NCBI GenBank assembly: GCA_001600055.1
Contig: BCIV01000013.1
Span: 496,001-560,000 of the forward strand
Direction of reading: 5' to 3'
From: Filobasidium wieringae
Lineage: Eukaryota > Basidiomycota > Tremellomycetes > Filobasidiales > Filobasidiaceae
DNA length: 64,000 nucleotides
Under the pieces are notes generated by a model, which was not told where the DNA came from, made no database searches, and saw nothing but the letters and a program-made list of their open reading frames with translations. This document shows positions 12,346 to 22,765 of the stretch, one piece after another (positions within the stretch are counted from its first letter, which is position 1; every line of letters starts with the position of its first letter). The position numbers and the translations under genes were made by a program.

Positions 12346-12998
12346 TTAATACTTGAGGATGATGTAGAGGGCGTGCTGTTTGTTTTGCAAGGACGGGGAT
12401 TAGTGATCTTGTTACCATTGGAATAGCAAATGCGAAAGGATGGCTTACGATGATTCCGGGAATGTAACCTGTTCATACGTGCAAAAACCGATCAGTCTGA
12501 GAACAACAACACAGCCCATCATCCAGGAAGAAATAAAGGACGAACCAAGGATGGTCAACAAGACGTTACTAAACCGCCAAAAAGTCCAGATCAGCCATCT
12601 CCTCCCTTTGTATTCGTTTTCCTTCGCGGATGAACGACTTACATCCAGAAATCAGCACCACATCCTCGCTCGAGGAAGACTCCGAGGGGGGGCACGAAGA
12701 TGGCCACTGTTTTTCAGGTCACGCAGGAAAGAGGGGGAAATCATCAGTCATCCCTTTTCTTTCTGATCGGGTTTCGGTCCTTTTCGCTAGACCAGTTAGT
12801 GTATTCCTCGAATAAGAAGGATAAACTGCTAGGAAGAAAGAGGGGATTCGGGGAGAGGGAGAGAATAGGAGGGTGGATACGAACAGATGATCTTGATGAT
12901 ATCACTTCCGGTAAAAGCCCTATCATATCGTATCGAGGAACGTTGATGAGTTTCCGGTTCCTTTGTGATGATGTCCCTGCGCAAACGGGTGCTTACAT
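12346..12998 (-). CDS. PMP3: Plasma membrane proteolipid 3 (Pmp3/UPF0057)
   Basis: A 57-residue double-membrane-span proteolipid of the plasma membrane; the family controls membrane potential and cation sensitivity. Six coding exons on the minus strand: 12997-12998, 12885-12919, 12643-12706, 12546-12568, 12449-12468, 12346-12375. The spliced protein begins MAFTGSDIIKII and carries the family signature VPPLGVFLERG-C, then GYIPGIIHALY, and ends at ILKY. Length and motifs match the family exactly, which validates the splicing. The start codon itself is split: AT at 12997-12998 and G at 12919, separated by a 77-nt intron. Two introns use a GTTCGT donor. Five introns in a 174-nt coding sequence is extreme. 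Confidence 0.9.
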
Positions 12999-13428
12999 TG
13001 TTGATAAAGTCTGGTTAGTTTAGTGGGTGGTAAGTGGGTAAGTGGGTGGGTGTGGTGTGAGCTGAGTGAAGTGAGAGAGGTCTACCGAAGGAGAGCAAGT
13101 GTGTATAACAAGAATTATCGTATCAACAAGTCCGCAGTCAGAGATCCAAAGCTGAGGCGTACAAACGTAACCTTCCGCCCGCAATGACGTCACAGGCGCG
13201 ATATACGCACGCGTCCGCACAGGGCACAGCGTAGGGCACCGAGCACAGAGAGCCCAGCCATACGGACGAGCGCAGTCAAACGGGTTCGTTTCATCTTGCA
13301 CAAACACCAAGACACCGTGTACAAAGCAATCCGCTTCCCAACCTACGCAGCCATCCTCTCCTCTCCTCCCTCTCTCTCTTTCCGTCTCTCTCTCTCTCTC
13401 TTCGTCAATCAACCTCACTCTCCCCGAT
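12999..13428. promoter_or_regulatory. PMP3 upstream region / HRP1 3' region
   Basis: A 430-bp gap upstream of PMP3 and downstream of HRP1 (both minus strand). It contains TGACGTCA at 13185-13192, a perfect CRE/ATF-type bZIP palindrome about 190 bp upstream of the PMP3 start, and a long CT-rich run near 13361-13402 (pyrimidine-rich on the plus strand). Confidence 0.45.
13185..13192. promoter_or_regulatory. CRE-like palindrome TGACGTCA upstream of PMP3
   Basis: A perfect 8-bp ATF/CREB-type bZIP site, about 190 bp upstream of the split PMP3 start codon. A second copy lies at 12038-12045 upstream of the mitochondrial protein gene. In fungi such sites are bound by Sko1/Atf1-type stress regulators, which would suit a salt-responsive gene such as PMP3; binding here is inferred. 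Confidence 0.45.
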
Positions 13429-16400
13429 TTAGTACGGTCGACTCCTCGCTTGCCCCTGGGTGGAATACCTCGCAGGTTGTCCTCCACCAGAAGGTCCAGC
13501 AGGTGGGGGTCTCATCGCCGCAGGTCCGCGCGGAGCGTTCCCCGGAACAGTCGCCGCCGGAGTAGGGGCAGTGGCGTTACCCCCGCCGGCTGACGGGGTC
13601 TGGGCCGAGCCGCTGGGAGAGGTCTGGGCGTGCGAACAGGTGGGGGTCAAGGGCTGGGCAGCGGGGGTGGGGAAGGGGAGGGGAGAGACGTACCATCCTG
13701 TTCATCATCATCATCGGGTTGTAGGCTCCTCCTCCCATGTTCATACCTGTTCCGAATCGATGATCACAGGTCAGTATTTCATGTTATCGCATAATGAGGG
13801 ATTAAAACCAAGGTTGAACGTACCCATCATTGGGTTCGCCTGGCCCTGAGGGGAAGCCATCCGGTCTATCAAACCAAGCGAGCTCTATTCAGCGAGTCAT
13901 TTGTCAAGCAAAAGAGAAACTACACTCACTCTGACCCATCATACCCATATTCATCATCGGGTTCATTCCTCCACCCATCATACCTAAGAAAAGTTCCAAT
14001 CGGTTCGATATCCTCCGGTAACAGTATTCAAAGCTCAAAACGGCGAGACTCACTCATCATCATTCGTTGATACATCATCGCCATGGCCTGGGGATCGAAT
14101 CCTCCCTGACCCATCGCTCCCATCCCTTGCATCCCGTTCATCCCGCCCATGCCTCCCATTCCTGCCATCGCTCCCATTCCAGGCATCATCCCGCCAGCCC
14201 CATTAGGAGGCAAATTGTGATTATACTTTCCCGATTGCGCGCCTTCGGCCATGTACGATCCGATGTGTCTTCTCGAAGATGGATCTCCCAGATCACGTGA
14301 ATGTTTAGGTTGAGCCCGTTTGACTTCGATCTGTGTGTCCCCCAAGGTCGAGGCGGATGATCAGCCCCAGCGACTCTACGTATGCACCTCGAGCGCGAGG
14401 GGACTTACGGTCTTCCCGTCCAATTCCATCCCCGTCGCTCCCATAGCCCGTTCGACAGACTCCTCATCCTCGAACGTGACGAACCCGAACCCCTTGTTCC
14501 TATTCGTCTCCCGATCGAACATGACATGAGCATCCATGACGTTCCCAAACTCGGTGAAGAACGTTTTCAGGGAGGCGTTCGTCACGGAAGGAGCCAACCC
14601 TCCGACAAAGATCTTGGATGACTTTACGTGTTCCGCCCTCGGGATGGCTCGTTTGGGATCGATCTGAAGTGCAGCCCCCGAAAAATGGATCCTCAGGTTC
14701 AGCGCGAGCTTTTTGGAGGGGGGGGGGATACGAGGGGACTGACCATTTTCCCATCCAAGATATGTTCCTTGGCCATGACGGCGTTGACGCTGGAAGGATC
14801 TTCGAACGTGAGGAAAGCGAACCCTCTCGAACGACCGGTGGGGTCTCGCATGATACTACTGGAAGCCACCGTTCCGAATTGCGAAAAGTACGTATGCAGG
14901 TTGGCTGGAGGAAGAGACGTCGGGTGATGTTAGCTGGGGGAGGGGGGGAGAAGGGGAAGCTCGAGGGAGAGGGGAACGGACCATCGTTCGTCTCCCAATT
15001 GAGACCTCCAATGAACATCTTCCTATCAAGTGCGACAGAGACAATATAATATCGAACGGACGCAAAGGAAAAAGCAAGACGACGAATCAGTTCTCCACTT
15101 CCAACGCTCATCCCACTCGACCACGAAGAACGCAGAGAAACACGCAAAGAGACTAGGGGTCCCGCTCGATCTCCCTTTGGAGAGAAGACAGCGTAGATGC
15201 TTCAACTCGGCCCCGGTCAAGCATAAGGATAGTACTCAATGATCATTGAATCTCCAACTCTCTGATGGTTCCTTCCTAAGTGTCTCCTATTGTCTAGTCT
15301 CTCTAGTTTCTAGTTTGTAGTTTCTCTAGTTTTCGTAGTTTCTCTAGTTTTCTAGTTTTTCTAGGTTTCTATCTTCTAGTAGTATTCGTGGTAGCAGTAG
15401 CGAGTCTAGCGATTCTAGTATTTCCTATTTCCTCTATCGTATGTCCCATCTTCGTAATTCGTATGGTGTACTTTGTATAGTATTCCCTAAAGTACGTATA
15501 GGATAGCCTAATGGGTTCTAGTGATCGTGCTAGTAGTCGTTCTATAATAGTCGTTCTAGTAGCCGTACTAGGTAATCATGCTAACCATCGTCCTGGAAGT
15601 CGCTCTAGTGATCGTTCCACCTGTCGTCCCAGTGATCGTTCTCCAAACGTTTCCAGTCCTCTCCTCCTCTTCATCAATTCCGGAGGAAAACGTCCCCCCC
15701 TCTCCTCCTCTCCTCTTCTAGTCTTCCGCAATATCGGCCCTCCCCAAAGAAACGCCTCGATCGACAGCCTCTTTGCCTGGTTGGTATTCGACAGGTCCCC
15801 CTCCCTTTGGAATTTTAGATCGAGATCATCCCGCGATGGCGATGATCATGTAGGTTCTCCGGAGTCGAGGAGGATAGGAGGATAGGACGTTCGGATAACG
15901 ATTTCGATTTGAAAAGTCGGCTTGGGGTTCTTCTACCTTCCCTAGACCTTCGTTCGTTCGTTCGTTCGTTCGTTCGTTCGTTCGTTCTTGGACCGTGCCA
16001 TCCCGAAGTTGTTCTCAATTCCAACCGTACCCAAACCCGCAAACCCACACACCCAAACCCGCAAACCCGCAAATCCAAAACCCACACCCGCAAACCCACA
16101 AACCCACACCAAAGACCTAAGACCTAAGACCCAAAAGACTCACCCCTCCTCGTTCTCCCGGTTGTACGATTCGTACCCTCCTTGTCCCTGATACCCTTGT
16201 CCCTGACCCTGGTTCTGGTTCTGTCCGTGACCGTATCCTTGAGCTTGTTGACCTTGACCTTGTTGGCCTTGACCCTGACCCTGACCTTGCTGGTTGTGGG
16301 AATATCCACCGTAGTTCTGAGCTTGAGAGTGTGATGGCCCGGGGTGGGAGTTGGTTAGGGTCTGGAAGGTCGGGATTGGGGCTGGGTTCTGCGGGGTTCG

Positions 16401-16873
16401 GGGTGGGGTGGGGTGCGGCGGGGGTGGGGATGGGAAGAGAAAGAGAGGGAGAGAAAGAGGGGGAGGAAGAGGAAGAGAAAGAGAGGGAGAGAAAGAGAGG
16501 GAGAGAAAGAGGGAGAGGGGGAGGAAAGCATAAACCCCCAACTCAAAAGCATCAAAGGCACAAGAACGCACCTCATCCGTCCCATCCTCCCCCAGGACAT
16601 CCGCCACGGCTCCCTCGTCCCGTTCATCCGTCTCCTCCTTTGTCCCCGCCTGCACGCCCGGTGCGTTGATTTGGTTAGTGTGAGTGGATGAGGTGGTGTT
16701 GTTGTTGTTGGAGGTGGGAGGGAGATCGGGGTCGACCAGGTCCTCGTTATCGATATCTGGTTCGTTCGAATGGGCAGGGGAATGAGCGGGAGTGAGCGGG
16801 AACAGGGGGAAGAGGGAGAACGGGGGGGAGGCTTACCGCCGTACAGCTCGAGATCGTCTTCTAACCTGGACAT
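13429..16873 (-). CDS. HRP1: HRP1/Nab4-like hnRNP with two RRM domains
   Basis: RNA-binding shuttling protein related to yeast Hrp1 (cleavage factor IB, mRNA 3'-end formation). Eleven exons on the minus strand: 16837-16873, 16572-16756, 16144-16361, 14982-15022, 14744-14904, 14409-14663, 14054-14330, 13930-13983, 13824-13865, 13694-13746, 13429-13653; 515 residues. The N-terminus MSRLEDDLELYGG is followed by an acidic segment and a Gly/Gln repeat region. RRM1 is about 148-225 (KMFIGGLNW; RGFAFLTFED) and RRM2 about 230-310 (KIFVGGLAPSV; KGFGFVTFED), which are canonical RNP2/RNP1 motifs, followed by IEVKRAQP as expected. The tail is Gly/Met-rich with MMxG repeats and a Pro/Ala/Gly end. Intron 3 is 1,121 nt, about twenty times the local norm, and full of simple repeats. 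Confidence 0.9.
15293..15371. repeat. Degenerate CTAGTTT tandem repeat in HRP1 intron 3
   Basis: About ten imperfect copies of a (T)CTAGTTT unit, for example ctctagtttctagtttgtag. It lies inside the 1.1-kb intron of the HRP1-like gene. A second, looser TAGTGATCGTTC-type repeat continues at about 15513-15640. Confidence 0.7.
15949..15986. repeat. (CGTT)n microsatellite in HRP1 intron 3
   Basis: Nine uninterrupted CGTT tetranucleotides, directly visible. Tetranucleotide repeats of this purity are usually length-polymorphic between strains. Confidence 0.9.
16029..16110. repeat. AAACCCRCA minisatellite in HRP1 intron 3
   Basis: An imperfect array of units such as caaacccgcaaacccacac, C/A-rich on the plus strand. 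On the transcribed (minus) strand it reads as a GT/GGG-rich tract near the 5' end of the intron. Confidence 0.75.
16380..16530. repeat. G-rich and GA purine tract in HRP1 intron 2
   Basis: On the plus strand, runs of 3-5 G (ggggtggggtgcggcggggg) followed by about 100 nt of almost pure purine (gagaaagagagggagagaaa repeats). In the transcript this is a C- and CT-rich pyrimidine tract near the 5' side of intron 2 (16362-16571). Confidence 0.75.
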
Positions 16874-17517
16874 GTTGTGCGTTGTAACGTGAGATGTCGA
16901 TGTGGTTGGTTGGATCCAATCGAGTGAATGCTGATGCTCCATATTCGACGTCGAGAGTGTGAATCAACCTGGTGAAGATCCTGCTCCCTTCCCATCGGAT
17001 CCGAACGAGACGGCGCGGGGTGATTACCTAAACATCGATTTGGTTCCGATCGATGTTGTTTCCGCGTGAGGTTCGACTTCGGGGGGAATATCGGTTCATT
17101 TCATTTCGCTCGGGAATTCGAGCATTCGAGCATTCAGCGATCAGAGGTTCAGAGGTGTGTGCCATGTTCAGGTTGGTACGGTTCATCGTTCCCTGATAAC
17201 CATCACATTCTCCTACAGCAGCCCCCTGGACCGCACCCCACCCGCTCTCTACAACTTGAAACGACGAGGACGATGACGTTTTAGGTGAACGAGGGTTCAT
17301 CGGTCTGATCCGATTCCCGTTCGATTGCGCTAGAGGATCGTTTCGTCGTTGCGTTGCGACTTGTGACTTGAACGGATAAGAGCGCTTTTCTTGCTGACAT
17401 CGTAAAGTCGCAGGTCGTTCATATTGGATGAATAGTAGAGAAGGTGGACTAGGACCTCGGTGACCAGCGATAGTATACAGTACACGCACGGCACGGCACA
17501 CGGCACATCCCTCAACA
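16874..17517. promoter_or_regulatory. Divergent promoter region HRP1 / MFS transporter
   Basis: A 644-bp region between two start codons pointing away from each other. No gene is seen in it; short open frames on both strands lack features. It should contain both promoters and leaders. Confidence 0.5.
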
Positions 17518-20183
17518 ATGTTACAACGAAAACCAACCCCGCTCCCGTTGACTCAAATAACAATCCTGATGATAGTCCGGTCAGTCCTCCCACTCGGTCC
17601 TGTCATTTCTTTTCTTAACGCTATAACCTGACGCACTTGGACAGGTTGGCGGAACCTAGTCAGTCCCCACTCTTATCGCTCACTTCCCCCCGTTTATCGA
17701 GCTGACCAATCTCCCATCCTCCGCTTCCTCCTTCCAATGCCGCGCCTCACTTCATTCCGAGCGGACAGTCAACTACACCTCCCTCTTCCCCTATATAAAC
17801 CAACAGATCGGGGAACTAGGGATCGCCACGAGCGAAGATCGCGTGGGGTATTACAGTGGGATCGTGGAGGCCGTTTTCGCTGGGGTTCAATTGTACGTCC
17901 CGTGCCCGTGTTCTTGGTCACGTCCTTGTCCATGTCCATGTCCATGTACATGACTGACCGTTCGATCGCGCTTTTCGTTTTCCAGTTTCACGCAAGTCCC
18001 TTTCCCCCCCTGACCTCGTTCTCCATCTCACCGTCTCACCCTTCCCCCCCCCCTCTCGCGCTCACATACAGGGTCTACCACTGGGCAAAGCTCTCCGACA
18101 CGTACGGCCGAAAACCCATCATCCTCATCGGGTTGACGGGGGTCGCCATCTCTTCCTCCCTCTACGGTTTCTCCCGTTCCTTCTGGGCGTTGGTACTCAC
18201 CCGGTGTCTCTGTGGAGCACTTAATGGGAACGTGGCCGTGGTTCGGGCGGCGGTCTGTGAGATCACGGATGAGAGTAATGCGCCGGATGGTACGTCCGGG
18301 TTTTTACCCTCGCTGCGGAGTGCAGTGCAGTGCAGTGCATTGGGAGGTCCTGATCGCTTGATACCACACTAGCTTTCGCGCTGTACGGATTGGTCTGGAT
18401 CATAGGGTCCATCCTGGGGAACGCCATCGGAGGGTACCTCTCCCACCCCGTCGAACGTTATCCCACCCTCTTCCACCCCTCAGCGAGGTTGGCAGGGTTG
18501 GGACCGCTTTTCAAAGAATACCCTTATTTGGCCCCCTGCTTGGTCACTACCATCATCACCCTCTGTGGACTAGGGTTCGGGGCTTGTTTTTTGAAAGAGG
18601 TGAGTGCACGCGAGGGGGGGGAGGGTGGGGGTTCGAGCGCGCGGTTCGGGGAGTTGATCGAGATGGATTGGATCGGATTTTGGTAGACACACGAGGGAGT
18701 CTTACTTAGGAAGAAACGGATCGCTTCCGATCTAGGGGAGAGGGAACGGGCGGAGGAGCTTGAACCGCTTACCGCCACCGCTCGGGACTCGGCTCATGGG
18801 CAGGACGAGGAGGGGTTGAGTTATAACGATAATGATGCGGCGGATGATGAGGATGAGGACGAGGACGATACCGCCACCCTGGTGGGCGATCCGGAATCTC
18901 CCATCCCCTCTTCCCCCGCTGGATTCGCGGGGAAATCTAGAGGTTCTTTCTCTTCCGTCCCTAGCAAGGAGGCGAGGAGGGAGAAGGAAGCGCAGGTGCA
19001 GGTGGATTGGGGTTTGAAGGAGTTGTTAGCTGTCGGAAGCGTTCGGAGGATGTTGATGAGTTTGTTCCTACAATCGTTAGTCGTCAAGTGGGAGAGGATA
19101 GGGGGCACTCGAGCCGGACTGATTGTGTTCGGGTTTCCAATGGGGGATAGGTTTATCGGTGGAGGTTGGGCAGCGTTGATCCTTCTTTACTCGTACACCC
19201 CGACTTTCTCTGGGTAAGCGGTTTGAACCTTTTTCCGCCCCTCACGACGATCCGGACTCACGCGCTCAATCTCGTCTCTCGTTCCCATAGCGGACTGGGA
19301 CTCACGCCCAGTGCGATCGGTACGGCCCTCTCCATCCAGGGAGTCTGGTCGGTCGTCTGTCAAGTAACCTTCCTCAGCAGGATCCAGAGGAGGTTAGGAA
19401 GTATCCGCGCTTACCAGAGGTTGAATTCCGGTTGGGTGAGTTTTCCGGTCCGATTTCGTTTTAAATCTAGCGGGTTGGGTGGGGGGCTGACTATTTGGGG
19501 ATACGCTTGCGCGCGGTGGGGGGGATAGGTTGTTGTTTTCCTGACACTGCCGTTGGTCCGTTGGGTGGCTGTTATGGCCGAAGGTGAACATGCGGGGGAA
19601 AGGGAGGAGACGCGGAGTTGGTGGTTATGGGCCGCTTTGCTCACTTGGTTGGCCATCTCCACCGTCGTCAGTGAGTGTGCTCGGACGGCCATCGATTCTG
19701 AACAGGAATCGTAGCGGGTTGATCTGACGGCACTGCTCGCGGACCAGGTATGAGCTTCTCGGTCAGTATGGTCGTCGTTCAACTCTCTTGCCCCGATAAA
19801 CGCGCCGTCGGCGGGTTGAACGGAGTGAGCACTTGCGTGCAATGTCTAAGTCGAGTCATCGGTCCCTGGTTGGTCAGCTCGGTAGGTCGATCCGTCGTCG
19901 TCCTCCATATAGGAGTATTCTCATGACCTTTCACCGCGCGTCATTCCAGGTCTTTGCGCTCTCGATCGATCAGAACGTGCTGGGTGGTAATTTGTGGTGG
20001 ATCTTCATGGCGGCCGTCTCGGTCGTCTCCGTCTTCGTCTCCTTTCTGCTAGAAGATAAGAGCAGGATGACGGACAGTTTCGAGATGAACCCGGTAGAGG
20101 AGATGGAGGAATCCAGAGCCGCGTCGTACAAGAGGGCCAGTTTTGAGGGTCAGAGGAAGGTAGATGAGGATAGACTGGAGTGA
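17518..20183 (+). CDS. MFS transporter, DHA1-like (ZIFL/YCR023C type)
   Basis: Twelve-span major facilitator, probably a proton antiporter at the plasma or vacuolar membrane. Exons: 17518-17579, 17645-17658, 17769-17892, 17986-17991, 18072-18289, 18373-18599, 18687-19087, 19151-19213, 19291-19435, 19529-19670, 19748-19881, 19950-20183; 589 residues. Markers: TM1 end RLAEPINYTSLFPYIN, the loop 2-3 MFS motif WAKLSDTYGRKP, TM4 TRCLCGALNGN, a large acidic central loop (DDEDEDEDDTATL), TM7 LILLYSYTP, and TM11 VGGLNGVS. Exon 4 is only 6 nt and is followed by a GC-AG intron (GCAAGT donor at 17992); together they restore TM2 (QLFFTVYHWAKLSD). The 63-nt intron at 19088-19150 is also in an open frame and is less certain. 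Substrate unknown. Confidence 0.85.
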
Positions 20184-20683
20184 GCTGGATGGTGGAGGGG
20201 TTATCACTGTATCGCGCCGCGTGTAAAGGCCTTGTGTTTTTTTACTTTACTGTAATTTCGAGAGGATTGTAGCCATAGAGAGGGGGGACTTGTTGTCCGT
20301 ATGATTGTGTGAGAACTGTTTCAAAAGATGGATGCTCGGCCGCTACGATCGATCACGGATCATACGCGACAGGGCACAAGGATCAGTCGGATCGAAACAT
20401 GCCTGACTAGTCTCCAATTTCGCACAGAGTCCTATCTTTAAGAGTTGAATCCTGTCAGGCTACCCTAAATCCTTTAGTACGAGCAGTCGATAGTGGCCTT
20501 GCGACTTTCAAATGAGGAATTCCGAGCGTTTTTGCATTTTACAGCTTTGACAGGAGCCAAGTTTTAATTGGAACATCAGCTTGTGGTTTGTAGTCCACGG
20601 TAAACGTTACCACCTCTCTAACAAACTGATTCTCTTGGGTAGACAGAGAGCCAGAGCGAGACATCAAGTCAATGAAGAACCAT
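20184..20683. other. Intergenic, downstream of the MFS transporter
   Basis: About 500 bp. An open stretch on the minus strand at 20539-20700 (VREVVTFTVDYKPQADVP) looks coding but sits in a different frame from the possible gene to its right. It may be part of that unresolved locus or a relic. Confidence 0.3.
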
Positions 20684-22190
20684 TCAGCTTTCATTCCAAA
20701 AATGATCACCCGCAACAATAACAAGCAACAAGAAGCTCGCGACCGTACCAGCGTGCACAGCGCATACAAAACCATCGGTCCAGGTCGAAAAACGACAACC
20801 CATCGCCCATCCAAAAAAATCCTCGCTCGTTCCCCTTGCAGCGCTCTCTACCTCATCGCCCCCTTCTCCTTCCATAAAACCGTTACCGTTCTGGAATGGT
20901 GAACGACGTGACGCCGTGTCGGATTCAGCGTCTACCTCTGTACCTTGCTCTATCTCCCAGTCGTAGTGACTGTCGTTCTTATCGCTTTGGAATCCAGCCT
21001 CGTCCTCCGGAGCGTAGATGATGGGCTCAACGGGTGCGGAGCACAGGTGACAGTCGTGGTGCACGCCCGTTGCAGAAGAACCGTGTCAACGCATTCGACA
21101 AGAACAAAGTCGACGACAACTCCGACAAAGACAAAAGCCAGGTAATAACCCTAGAAATCGTTGTCGTTGAAAGCCTTGATATCAAAAGTGATGTCCCAGG
21201 TGCTGACCGGAACAGAGCGGGGAGCGGGAACCGGGGACGTGATCAGCTAGAAGCTGAAACAACACTCGTTCTGATATCGGGATGTTATGAGCTGTCTACG
21301 GGTTTCATGGTCCCGGCCATAGGGCTCCGTACAGCTAGCAAGGGGGGACCGGATTGGTGGTACAGTACTATAGGACATCTATCATTCGGCTCTATCATCG
21401 GTCCCAGTCGACCGGTGATCGAATTGCACGAATAACGTCCGATGGACATTGACATTGTTGCGAGGGGGACGGACCGTACTGATATTCCGAGCGGGGAAGT
21501 GAGTCAGTGTCAACCGTGACTTCGATCCGATCCTCCATATCCGGATATGTCTCATACTGGTTGACCCGACAAAGGAACGACCCGGCACTTCCTGCCGCAA
21601 CACTTTTACCAAAGGGTGCCGAGGAGATGATCGAGATGCCCAAGGAGGAACGGAATAAGGTTGAATTACCGTATGATCGTTCTTTTCCGTCTTCCCAAGG
21701 CGTCCGGATTCCTGGACCGGGGTAACGGAAATGGGCATTACTTGTGGTCCGCCTGGAACTCCGGCTTGGCGGAAGGTGCGTGAGGCGGTTTGTTCTTGCT
21801 TGAACTGATGAGAATACGGGAACCTTGAAGTTGGGCATCGGTTCCCGAGGTGCCCTTGATTCGTTTCCCGTGCCCTGTGATGAAACGTCCAACCGCACCC
21901 AGTCTGGTTCCCGTGTATGATCGTTTTGAGTTTGATCACGGGAAAGGCTGAAACGCGCACTGATGCACTAATGCTATAGCGCGCGGTAACGGAGCTCCGT
22001 ATTTGATGCGATGATAGGGTTCGAACAGACAAGCTCGATCGGGAAGCCTCGTATGCCTCACCCGGGCTGGGTTTTCGGTGATCGGGATGGATTACTCCGT
22101 GGTGGGACATTGGAACTCGGCGTGGACGGAGGAGACGGAGATGCTCAGAGGAGCGGAGAGGAGATGACTCCTTTGATTCATGGTGTTTCA
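20684..22190 (-). CDS. Possible multi-exon membrane protein gene, structure unresolved
   Basis: Several minus-strand stretches look coding. The longest is 21398-21950 (ending ...NQYETYPDMEDRIEVTV...). After likely introns come a hydrophobic segment near 21110-21160 (GYYLAFVFVGVVVDFVLVEC), an acidic loop (PIIYAPEDEAGFQSDKNDSH) and a second hydrophobic segment before TGA at 20684 (AGTVASFLLLVIVAGDHF). Plausible short introns link some of these pieces (for example gtcagc...tttctag), but I could not join all of them in frame and could not place the start. The plus strand also has a 133-codon open frame at 21034-21435. It could be a real two-TM protein or a decaying gene; no family is recognised. 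Confidence 0.3.
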
Positions 22191-22765
22191 GAACGCGTCG
22201 ATCAAAAAAGCGCCTTTCATCGCGACTGGGCGTGATGACGACAGGCGACAGGGCATATGCTGATGATCATCAGTTTACCCGATCATCAAAGCCACCTTCC
22301 GGATATGACCTACCTTTCGGGTCCTTTTGAGTTTGTCATCTATTCCCGTGCTGGCGTTCCTTTTCCTTGTTCGGAAGGGAAATGTGCGTTTCATCGGGGG
22401 TTCCTTTGATGTTCGATACCGTTTGTGAGGGGAAAGGAAGGCGGAGGTGCGTTTCAGGTGATGATCGGGAGGATGAAACGTGATGATCGTTCTATCTGGT
22501 GTCTGATTGAACTTGTCATCAGACACAGCACAGCGCTGTGCGTATTCGATCAAAGGATCCAAGGTCAATGGTCAAAGGGGGAAACGTATATAAAGAATCA
22601 TCATCAAAGGGTTCGCCGTCTCTCATTTCATCCTCACCTCTCTCTCATTCAAACCTCGTCCTTCTCTCTCGTCTTCTACATTCGTTCAACAGCCACCCGA
22701 TAGATTCGGCTCATACACCCCAGCGGTCCCACCATCCACCCACACAAGCGTTCACTCCGCGCACC
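22191..22765. promoter_or_regulatory. Promoter region of the CPL1-like gene
   Basis: A 575-bp non-coding region upstream of the CPL1-like gene, including a TATA box and a pyrimidine-rich leader (22610-22680). If the unresolved minus-strand locus is real, this is a divergent promoter. Phrases like tgatgatcatcag and tgatgatcgggag recur at 22260, 22460 and 22480. Confidence 0.5.
22587..22594 (+). promoter_or_regulatory. TATA box, CPL1-like gene
   Basis: TATATAAA followed by a CT-rich leader, 172 bp upstream of the ATG at 22766. This is a strong-promoter arrangement often seen at highly or conditionally expressed secreted-protein genes. Confidence 0.55.

Noticed and set aside
13020..13487. 155-codon minus-strand frame between PMP3 and HRP1
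   Set aside because: It starts inside the HRP1 last exon in another frame, lacks domains and covers the PMP3 promoter region.
15949..16110. CRISPR-like array
   Set aside because: The repeats are 4-9 nt simple repeats without unique spacers, inside a eukaryotic intron.
22011..22235. Possible tRNA B-box (ggttcgaa-like) near 22019
   Set aside because: No matching A-box or cloverleaf could be drawn; other ggttcga hits in the window (for example 58570) also failed.
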